This document shows positions 1-4,429 of a DNA stretch of 6,042 nucleotides, in pieces. The position numbers and the translations under genes were made by a program. This stretch comes from an uncultured bacterium (GTDB lineage Bacteria > Patescibacteriota > Saccharimonadia > Saccharimonadales > Saccharimonadaceae), in NCBI GenBank assembly GCA_900556165.1, contig USNP01000035.1:1-6042 (forward strand), in the 5' to 3' direction. The notes beneath the pieces are model-generated. The model was given only the letters and a program-made list of their open reading frames with translations, did no database searches and was not told where the DNA came from. The number at the start of each line of letters is the position of its first letter. The first letter of the stretch is position 1.

Positions 1-9
1 GATTAAATT

Positions 10-86
10 TGGTACCCCCGGTAGGACTCGAACCTACGGCCAGGAGGGTAGAAACCTCTTACTCTAATCCACTGAGCTACGGGGGC
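10..86 (-). tRNA. tRNA-Arg (anticodon UCU), CCA encoded
   Basis: Read on the minus strand, this folds as a complete cloverleaf. The 7-bp acceptor stem (86-80 with 20-14) begins with a G-U pair. The D stem is GCTC/GAGT and the T arm is GTAGG-TTCGAGT-CCTAC. The 7-base anticodon loop TTTCTAC puts TCT at 52-50, which reads AGA and AGG arginine codons. The discriminator base is A (13), and CCA is encoded at 12-10. The outermost anticodon-stem pair (27-43) is an A-C mismatch; the other four pairs are sound. It has its own promoter (127-99). Its terminator would lie beyond the left edge. Confidence 0.96.
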
Positions 87-98
87 GTACCTGAAACA

Positions 99-127
99 AT
101 TATATCAGTTTTTTTGAAAAAAGTCTA
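99..127 (-). promoter_or_regulatory. promoter of tRNA-Arg
   Basis: On the minus strand, TATAAT at 104-99 is preceded by TGA (107-105), making an extended -10. A weaker -35, TAGACT (127-122), sits 17 nt upstream. The predicted transcription start is near 92, a few bases before the mature tRNA 5' end at 86. The motif matches the other promoters in this window. Confidence 0.7.
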
Positions 128-148
128 TATGTTTATTTTTTGAAAAGC

Positions 149-169
149 AAAAACCTCCACGGATGGAGG
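149..169 (-). terminator. intrinsic terminator of tRNA-Gly
   Basis: On the minus strand a 6-bp stem, CCTCCA/TGGAGG (169-164 with 159-154), has a 4-base loop. Five T residues (153-149) follow it, with more T-rich sequence beyond. It lies 27 bases after the tRNA-Gly CCA and just before the tRNA-Arg promoter, so the two tRNAs appear to be separate transcription units. Confidence 0.78.
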
Positions 170-195
170 CTTGTGCTAAAACAAAAAAGATCAAA

Positions 196-270
196 TGGTG
201 CGGGCGGAGAGAATCGAACTCTCATCACTTGCTTGGAAGGCAGGTATATTAGCCGTTATACGACGCCCGC
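196..270 (-). tRNA. tRNA-Gly (anticodon UCC), CCA encoded
   Basis: The minus-strand cloverleaf has acceptor stem GCGGGCG/CGCCCGC (270-264 with 206-200), a D stem 261-258 with 249-246, and a T arm GAGAG-TTCGATT-CTCTC. The loop CTTCCAA puts TCC at 237-235, which reads GGA and GGG. The discriminator is A (199) and CCA is encoded at 198-196. The second anticodon-stem pair (28-42) is C-A instead of a Watson-Crick pair. The UCC anticodon argues against this being the special tRNA-Gly(UCA) found in lineages that recode UGA. Confidence 0.96.
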
Positions 271-278
271 ATAAAGTC

Positions 279-307
279 ATTATAGCAAATAATTTTTATA
301 AAAGCAA
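279..307 (-). promoter_or_regulatory. promoter of tRNA-Gly
   Basis: On the minus strand, -35 TTGCTT (307-302), a 17-nt spacer ending in TGC (287-285), and a perfect -10 TATAAT (284-279). The expected start is near 272, leaving only about two bases before the mature tRNA at 270. It stands back-to-back with the promoter at 315-343, with 7 bases between the two -35 boxes. Confidence 0.82.
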
Positions 308-314
308 GACTTTT

Positions 315-343
315 TTGAAAAAATATTCCGTTTATGGTAATAT
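315..343 (+). promoter_or_regulatory. promoter of the 153-residue unknown gene
   Basis: -35 TTGAAA (315-320), a 17-nt spacer ending in TGG (335-337), and -10 TAATAT (338-343). Six bases separate the -10 from the ATG at 350, so the normal start position 7 bases downstream coincides with the A of ATG. There is no room for a Shine-Dalgarno site, and the mRNA is predicted to be leaderless. Confidence 0.78.
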
Positions 344-349
344 AGTAAT

Positions 350-811
350 ATGAAATTGAATGATTATGTTGTAAAATCAAATTTGGAAGAAGTTGCGCAT
401 TCAAGTGGATACGCAAAAGCTCAATCTGGTGGTAGTATCGGTGCAGCGAGCGTACAGAGTTTTTCGCAACGGCAAAGTATTGATTATCGAAATTCTAAAG
501 TTCGTTCGTATCAAGATTCGCAGCTCGGTCAATTAAGAATGGCGCAAAAAACAAAGATGGAAGATTCAATTTCATCACTTGATCGAATACGAGCAAAAAG
601 AGAAGAGAATATGGAGCGTTTTCAGTCTAATTCAAATCGGCAAAAAAATGCGCTTTCAAACAATAGGATTGATCGCGAAACAAAAATACGAATGGGTGAA
701 AAATATAATAATGTTAGTCAATCTGGAATGGCAGGCTTTCATTCTGGTGTAGGAAGCCAAGCACAGGGCGTTGTTCGAAGCTTTCAACCATCGATTCGAC
801 CAAAATTTTAA
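350..811 (+). CDS. unknown basic Ser/Gln/Arg-rich protein, 153 aa
   Basis: I do not recognise this protein. It has 153 residues, no Cys and no Trp, no signal peptide and no membrane segment. It is strongly basic: about 25 Lys/Arg against about 14 Asp/Glu. It has three parts. The N-terminal third (about 1-50) is low-complexity Ser/Gly/Gln/Ala. A charged middle (about 51-117) looks helical or coiled-coil. A Ser/Gly/Gln tail ends in SFQPSIRPKF. The composition would suit a flexible nucleic-acid- or envelope-associated protein, but that is inference. The ATG is chosen because a well-formed promoter ends exactly 6 bases before it; there is no Shine-Dalgarno site. The stop is TAA. No terminator follows, and the tRNA-His promoter starts 4 bases after the stop, so read-through into tRNA-His is possible. 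It is probably a real gene given its promoter, its length and the lack of a better overlapping frame. Confidence 0.75.
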   Translation: MKLNDYVVKSNLEEVAHSSGYAKAQSGGSIGAASVQSFSQRQSIDYRNSKVRSYQDSQLGQLRMAQKTKMEDSISSLDRIRAKREENMERFQSNSNRQKNALSNNRIDRETKIRMGEKYNNVSQSGMAGFHSGVGSQAQGVVRSFQPSIRPKF

Positions 812-814
812 CGC

Positions 815-843
815 TTGATTTTTGATTTTTTGTGTGGTAAAAT
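815..843 (+). promoter_or_regulatory. promoter of tRNA-His
   Basis: -35 TTGATT (815-820), 17-nt spacer ending in TGG (835-837), -10 TAAAAT (838-843). The start is predicted near 850, six bases before the tRNA. The GTGTGGTA core is shared with the promoters at 4388 and 6004. Confidence 0.8.
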
Positions 844-855
844 AAGTAGAGTTGT

Positions 856-933
856 GGCGGATGTAGCTCAGCTGGTTAGAGCGCTGGTTTGTGGCACCGG
901 AGGCCGTGGGTTCGAACCCCATCATTCGCCCCA
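856..933 (+). tRNA. tRNA-His (anticodon GUG), with extra 5' G and encoded CCA
   Basis: The acceptor stem GCGGATG/CATTCGC (857-863 with 923-929) is preceded by an additional G at 856 that faces C at 930. This G-1:C73 pair is the identity element of histidine tRNAs. The D arm is GCTC-type, the anticodon stem CTGGT/ACCGG carries loop TTGTGGC with GTG at 891-893, and the T arm is GTGGG-TTCGAAC-CCCAT. CCA is encoded at 931-933. It is transcribed from the promoter at 815-843 and probably terminated at 944-962. Confidence 0.97.
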
Positions 934-943
934 AGTGAAATTT

Positions 944-962
944 GAGCAAGGAGCTCTTTTTT
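944..962 (+). terminator. probable terminator of tRNA-His
   Basis: A short 4-bp stem GAGC/GCTC (944-947 with 953-956) with a 5-base loop is followed by six T residues (957-962). The stem is weak but the T run and the place, 10 bases after the tRNA, fit. The next gene's -35 box begins at 965, directly after the T run. Confidence 0.5.
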
Positions 963-964
963 AT

Positions 965-993
965 TTGACTAAAATTTAAAAGTATGATATAAT
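965..993 (+). promoter_or_regulatory. promoter of the 137-residue unknown gene
   Basis: -35 TTGACT (965-970, five of six consensus bases), exactly 17 nt, then TGA (985-987) and a perfect TATAAT (988-993). This is the closest to full consensus in the window. The start is predicted near 1000, giving a leader of about 25 nt that contains the Shine-Dalgarno site. Confidence 0.87.
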
Positions 994-1010
994 ATTAGTA
1001 TATTTTTACC

Positions 1011-1017
1011 AAGGAGG
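1011..1017 (+). promoter_or_regulatory. strong Shine-Dalgarno site
   Basis: AAGGAGG ends 7 bases before the ATG at 1025. This fixes the start codon and contrasts with the neighbouring genes at 350 and 3000, which have no such site. Confidence 0.9.
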
Positions 1018-1024
1018 AATAAAA

Positions 1025-1438
1025 ATGGTTAAATTGAACCTTACAGAAATTAATAATTCGAAAGAGATGCTTGATAGCTTTAAAAATACTTTACATGAGT
1101 TTATTGCTCATAACCCATCGTTTTGTGGAAATGTTTTTTCACGCAGTAGTGTTAAATTACTTGACGCTATTAGGTTTTCATTAATTCATGCTGCTGAAAC
1201 TCTGATTAGAGAAGATTGTGGAACGGAAAGTTCTGATGTTGATATTGAACTAAAAACAATCTTTGAAATTTTAAACGGTGAAAAACCGAGCGGGATTTCT
1301 TGTGTTAAGTTTAACTTAAAATTTATCTATTTTCTTGTTAAAGAACTTGAAGATAAAGCAACATTTGATTTTCCTGCTGCAAACTCTATTCTTGTGAATG
1401 CGATAAAATATCGTGAATCACACAAAGGCATCCACTAA
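1025..1438 (+). CDS. unknown small helical protein, 137 aa
   Basis: I do not recognise this family. The product is soluble-looking and probably mostly alpha-helical, with no signal peptide or clear membrane segment. Likely helices are at about 12-29, 42-62, 73-85, 95-110 and 117-130, the last two separated by the PAAN turn (117-120). It has three Cys (34, 65, 93) not arranged as a metal-binding motif, and a modest acidic patch (63-75). It is a monocistronic unit: near-consensus promoter, AAGGAGG site 7 bases before ATG, TAA stop, and a strong hairpin right after the stop. The quality of its expression signals suggests it is well expressed. It has no functional link to its neighbours that I can see; murA converges on it from the other side. 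Confidence 0.85.
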   Translation: MVKLNLTEINNSKEMLDSFKNTLHEFIAHNPSFCGNVFSRSSVKLLDAIRFSLIHAAETLIREDCGTESSDVDIELKTIFEILNGEKPSGISCVKFNLKFIYFLVKELEDKATFDFPAANSILVNAIKYRESHKGIH

Positions 1439-1468
1439 AAATAACTCCCGATTTTCGGGAGTCTTTTT
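1437..1468. terminator. bidirectional terminator between convergent genes
   Basis: A 7-bp stem ACTCCCG/CGGGAGT (1444-1450 with 1456-1462), extendable by an A-T pair to a 3-base loop, is flanked by five T on the plus strand (1464-1468). On the minus strand it is followed by TATTTTT (1443-1437). It therefore serves the unknown gene ending at 1438 and the murA gene ending at 1471, which are only 32 bases apart. Confidence 0.88.
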
Positions 1469-1470
1469 AA

Positions 1471-3000
1471 TTATGAAAACAAAGTTTCAATCTTTGCGCC
1501 GAGTGAATTTAATCTTTCTGCAAAATCTTCATAACCGCGATTGATATTGTAAACATCTCGTAAAGTGGAAATTCCTGGCGCGGCAAGCATTGCGATTAAA
1601 ACCACCACACTTGGCCTGAGTGCACTTGGTGCGATAACATCAGCCGATTTCCATTTCGTTGGGCCAGAAATATAAACGCGGTGTGGGTCGACTAATTCAA
1701 TTTTAGCGTTCAATTTTGAAAGCTCGGTAAAGTAAATCGCACGGTTTTCGTAGCTCCAATCGTGGATTAATGTTCGGCCTTCTGCCATGGTCGCGATCAA
1801 TCCAAGAAATGGCAGATTATCCATATTAATTCCTGGGAATGGTAAAGCGTGGATTTTATCTTTTGCGGCATGAAGTTTTGATTTTTTAACTGTAATATCC
1901 ACAAGTCGCGTTTTTTTATTTTTCGAAAGATATTCTGGGCTGATTTCAAAATTTGCACCCATTTGTTCAAGGGTTGCGAGTTCAAGCTCGTTGAATTCAA
2001 TCGGTGCGCGTTTGATTGTAATTTCTGAATTTGTAACCAAAGCCACCGCTACAAAAGTTAGTGATTCGATTGGATCTTCGCTGACGAAATATTCGACATC
2101 TTGTTCAATCTCTTTCAAGCCGTGAATTTTTAGTGTTGTTGTGCCGATCCCTTCAATTTTAATGCCCAGCTTTTCAAGAAAGAAGCATAAATCTTGCACC
2201 ATATAATTTGGGCTGGCGTTTCGGATCGTGATTTTTTGGCCGGAAAGCGCTGCTGCCATAACGATGTTTTCGGTCGTGGTATCTCCGCGTTCGGTTAGAA
2301 GAATTGGCTTCGAAACTTTTTGTGGATTGTTTGAAATTTCGTAAAAATCAGTTTTTGCGATAATGTTTGCGCCAAAGTGTTTTAAGCCTGAAAGATGAGG
2401 TTCAACCGTTCTCGTTCCGAGATTACATCCGCCTGAAAAGGGGATTTCGAAATTTGAATATTGGTGTAAAAGCGGTCCTAAAAACATCAAGATACTGCGC
2501 GTTCGTTTGGCGGATTCGATATTCATATTTTCAAAAGATAATTCTTTTGGTGGTATAATTTCGAGATCGTTTTCTTGATTTAGCCATTTTGTTTTGACAC
2601 CAATTGAATTTAAAACTTCAATAATTCGATTAACTTCTTCAATCCGAGCAACATGGCGAAGAGTGGTTTTTCCTTTGTTTAAAAGTGATGCGCAGAGTAG
2701 TGCGACAGCGGCATTTTTTGAAGTTTTAACCTCAATAGAGCCAGAAAGTTCGCGTCCGCCATATACGCGAAAATTGGTTTTTTTGTTTGAATTTACAGAT
2801 ATAATTTCGCTCGAAAGTTCTTCTGAAATTCGTGTGAGCATTTCGAGAGTGATATTTTGTTTACCACTTTCAATGCGATTGATTGCACTTTGCGAAGTTC
2901 CAACTTTTTCGGCAAGTTCGGATTGGGTTAAGTTTTGATGTAGGCGAGATTCTTGGATTAATTTTCCAATCTTCTCTAGATAGGCTTGTTCTTCTTTCAT
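1471..3000 (-). CDS. murA: HTH-fused UDP-GlcNAc 1-carboxyvinyltransferase (MurA), 509 aa
   Basis: MurA transfers enolpyruvyl from PEP to UDP-GlcNAc, the first committed step of peptidoglycan synthesis in the cytosol. Residues about 8-66 form an Xre/HTH_3 DNA-binding domain (TQSELAEKVGTSQSAINRIE). Residues about 77-509 are the EPT-type catalytic domain, close to the usual length of about 420. By comparison with E. coli MurA I see K95-N96 (K22-N23), the PEP-loop Cys C192 in GGCNLGTRTVEPH (C115), R197 (R120), D394 (D305), R420 (R331) and R488 in NRGYE (R397). Oddities: E. coli D369-L370-R371 aligns with A460-L461-R462, so the Asp is lost; R232 aligns with P310; and the usual SVGA before TEN is GDTT. 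The ATG at 3000 is preferred to an upstream TTG at 3036, because that TTG is part of the -35 box and lies upstream of the predicted transcript start. The -10 is 6 bases from ATG, so the mRNA is probably leaderless. It is divergent from glyA. EPSP synthase (AroA) is less likely given C192. Confidence 0.92.
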   Translation of the reverse strand: MKEEQAYLEKIGKLIQESRLHQNLTQSELAEKVGTSQSAINRIESGKQNITLEMLTRISEELSSEIISVNSNKKTNFRVYGGRELSGSIEVKTSKNAAVALLCASLLNKGKTTLRHVARIEEVNRIIEVLNSIGVKTKWLNQENDLEIIPPKELSFENMNIESAKRTRSILMFLGPLLHQYSNFEIPFSGGCNLGTRTVEPHLSGLKHFGANIIAKTDFYEISNNPQKVSKPILLTERGDTTTENIVMAAALSGQKITIRNASPNYMVQDLCFFLEKLGIKIEGIGTTTLKIHGLKEIEQDVEYFVSEDPIESLTFVAVALVTNSEITIKRAPIEFNELELATLEQMGANFEISPEYLSKNKKTRLVDITVKKSKLHAAKDKIHALPFPGINMDNLPFLGLIATMAEGRTLIHDWSYENRAIYFTELSKLNAKIELVDPHRVYISGPTKWKSADVIAPSALRPSVVVLIAMLAAPGISTLRDVYNINRGYEDFAERLNSLGAKIETLFS

Positions 3001-3004
3001 AAAA

Positions 3005-3030
3005 TTATTATACCATTTATGATATAATAA
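3005..3030. repeat. perfect 8-bp inverted repeat in the murA/glyA divergent promoter
   Basis: TTATTATA (3005-3012) and TATAATAA (3023-3030) are exact inverted copies around a 10-base centre. Each arm contains a -10 box: the left arm for murA (minus), the right arm for a rightward promoter. It could be an operator for the HTH domain of the adjacent MurA, or just the symmetry produced by two facing TATAAT boxes. The sequence alone does not decide. Confidence 0.6.
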
Positions 3031-3036
3031 GCGCAA
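3007..3036 (-). promoter_or_regulatory. promoter of murA
   Basis: On the minus strand, -35 TTGCGC (3036-3031), an 18-nt spacer ending in TGG (3015-3013), and a perfect TATAAT (3012-3007). Six bases separate it from the ATG at 3000, so the predicted transcript begins at or within a base or two of the start codon. No Shine-Dalgarno site can be present on that transcript. Confidence 0.82.
3020..3028 (+). promoter_or_regulatory. possible distal glyA promoter (extended -10)
   Basis: TGA plus TATAAT (3020-3028) forms an extended -10, with no recognisable -35 at the right distance. It would start transcription near 3035, giving a leader of about 100 nt for glyA. It overlaps the murA promoter region on the other strand, so the two would compete for polymerase. 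Confidence 0.45.
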
Positions 3037-3079
3037 GAGTTATTTCAAAAAATCTTGATTAGGTGAATTTTGGATTTTA

Positions 3080-3088
3080 TGGTATAAT
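3080..3088 (+). promoter_or_regulatory. proximal glyA promoter (extended -10)
   Basis: TGG followed by a perfect TATAAT (3083-3088). The -35 is poor: TTGATT at 3055-3060 is 22 nt away, too far. The extended -10 may compensate. The start is predicted near 3095, giving a leader of about 39 nt with a strong Shine-Dalgarno site. Confidence 0.72.
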
Positions 3089-3122
3089 ATATAAAAGAGA
3101 ATTGCACTTTTTGAAAAGCTTT

Positions 3123-3129
3123 AAGGAGG
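3123..3129 (+). promoter_or_regulatory. Shine-Dalgarno site of glyA
   Basis: AAGGAGG is followed by T and the ATG at 3134. The spacing of 4 bases is on the short side, but the complementarity is strong and fixes the start codon. Confidence 0.88.
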
Positions 3130-3133
3130 TTTT

Positions 3134-4405
3134 ATGTTTGATGAGAAGATTTTTGACGTAATTGAGAATGAAGAAAATCGACAGCGCGAAGGTTTAGAGT
3201 TGATTCCAAGTGAGAATTATGTTTCGCGCGAAGTTTTGGCGGCATTAGGCTCGGTTTTAACAAATAAATATTCCGAGGGTTATCCGGGTAAAAGATATTA
3301 TGGTGGACAAGAAAATACAGATGCGATAGAGACTTTGGCGATCGAGCGTGCCAAGGAGCTTTTTGGTGCTGATCACGCGAATGTTCAGCCACATAGTGGT
3401 GCTAATGCAAACGAGGCAGTTTATAATGCTTGGCTTGAAGTTGGTGATACTGTTCTTGGGATGGACTTGGCGCAAGGTGGACATTTGACGCATGGTTCAC
3501 CAGTAACACGAAGTGGTAAGATTTATAATTTTATTCGCTATGGTTTGGATAAAAATGGCGAGATTAATTATGCTCAGATTGAAGAATTGGCTGAAAAGCA
3601 CAAACCAAAAATTATCCTTGCGGGCTTTTCGGCGTATCCTGGTGAGATTGATTATGCAAAAATTGCAGAAATCGGTAAAAAACACAATGCAATGTTGATG
3701 GCGGATGTTGCACATATTGCAGGTTTGATCGCTGGTGGAGTTTCGAAAAATCCGTTTGATTACGGTTTTCATGTAATAACAACAACAACACACAAGACTT
3801 TGCGCGGGCCTCGTGGTGGGATAATTCTTTCTAAAGGAAAAGTTGGAAATCCGCTCAAAAAGCCAGATAAAACGCTCGAAAATCTACCGACTTTGATCGA
3901 TCGATCGGTTTTTCCGGGAACGCAAGGTGGGCCACAAATGCATTCGATTGCGGCAAAGGCGGTTTCATTCTATGAAGCACTTCAACCAGAATTCAAAAAT
4001 TATGCTGAGCAGGTTGTGAAAAATGCGCGAGTTTTGGCGGATGAGCTTTCGAAAAGAGGATTTAAACTAGTGACTAATGGAACGAAAAATCATCTAATTT
4101 TGGCGGATGTTTATTCAAGCTTTGGAATTGATGGAAAAGTTGCTGAGCGCGCAATGGATGCGATAGGTTTAACTTTGAATGCAAATTCAATCCCGAATGA
4201 CACTTTATCGATGTTTGCGCCGAGTGGAATTCGCCTTGGAACGCCAGCGATCACTTCTCGTGGAATGAAAGAATCTGAAATGTCGAAAATTGCCGAATGG
4301 ATGAAGCTTGCAATCGAAAATCGTGAAAATCCTGAAAAGCTTGCTGAAATCAAACGTGAAGTTGCGGATTTTGCGCGCACTTTTCCTTTGCCAAGCGATA
4401 TTTAG
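3134..4405 (+). CDS. glyA: serine hydroxymethyltransferase (GlyA)
   Basis: This PLP enzyme interconverts serine plus tetrahydrofolate with glycine plus 5,10-methylene-tetrahydrofolate, supplying glycine and one-carbon units in the cytosol. The 423 residues match the usual length (E. coli 417). Visible family signatures: LIPSENYVS near the N-terminus (23-31), EGYPGKRYYGGQE (48-60), QPHSGANAN (85-93), and DVAHIAG (191-197) with D191 and H194 near the PLP ring. The Schiff-base lysine K221 lies in TTTTHKTLRGPRGG (216-229). R367 in GIRLGTPA (365-372) binds the substrate carboxylate. All key residues are present. The start is set by AAGGAGG just upstream. It diverges from murA and lies 24 bases before the downstream glycosyltransferase, with no terminator between, so read-through is likely. 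Its last codons also hold a promoter for that gene. Confidence 0.98.
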   Translation: MFDEKIFDVIENEENRQREGLELIPSENYVSREVLAALGSVLTNKYSEGYPGKRYYGGQENTDAIETLAIERAKELFGADHANVQPHSGANANEAVYNAWLEVGDTVLGMDLAQGGHLTHGSPVTRSGKIYNFIRYGLDKNGEINYAQIEELAEKHKPKIILAGFSAYPGEIDYAKIAEIGKKHNAMLMADVAHIAGLIAGGVSKNPFDYGFHVITTTTHKTLRGPRGGIILSKGKVGNPLKKPDKTLENLPTLIDRSVFPGTQGGPQMHSIAAKAVSFYEALQPEFKNYAEQVVKNARVLADELSKRGFKLVTNGTKNHLILADVYSSFGIDGKVAERAMDAIGLTLNANSIPNDTLSMFAPSGIRLGTPAITSRGMKESEMSKIAEWMKLAIENRENPEKLAEIKREVADFARTFPLPSDI

Positions 4406-4416
4406 TGTGGTAAAAT
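4388..4416 (+). promoter_or_regulatory. promoter of the glycosyltransferase, overlapping the glyA end
   Basis: -35 TTGCCA (4388-4393) lies inside the last codons of glyA. A 17-nt spacer runs across the TAG stop and ends in TGG (4408-4410); -10 TAAAAT (4411-4416) follows. The start is predicted near 4423, leaving about 7 nt before the ATG at 4430. Confidence 0.75.
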
Positions 4417-4429
4417 ATTGGTAAATATT

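Noticed and set aside
109..148. TTTTTTGAAAA-like tracts near 109-122, 135-146, 311-323 and 3106-3116
   Set aside because: They are repeated but short and of simple composition. One supplies the TTGAAA -35 at 315; the others show no promoter at the right distance and are too low in complexity to call a repeat family.
656..949. Minus-strand reading frame containing MGFEPTASGATNQRSNQLSY
   Set aside because: This is the antisense translation of tRNA-His, a well-known annotation artefact; it also overlaps the real gene at 350-811.
2367..2938. Plus-strand frames opposite murA
   Set aside because: They are shadows of the murA coding strand, without promoter or ribosome site, and their sequences look like no protein family.
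3001..3036. MurA start at the TTG at 3036 (12 extra residues)
   Set aside because: The TTG is part of the -35 box and the stretch contains the -10, so it would not be in the mRNA. ATG at 3000 fits the promoter.
4418..4429. Glycosyltransferase start at the TTG at 4418 (4 extra residues)
   Set aside because: It lies just after the -10 and before the predicted transcript start near 4423; ATG at 4430 also begins a normal N-terminal membrane segment.
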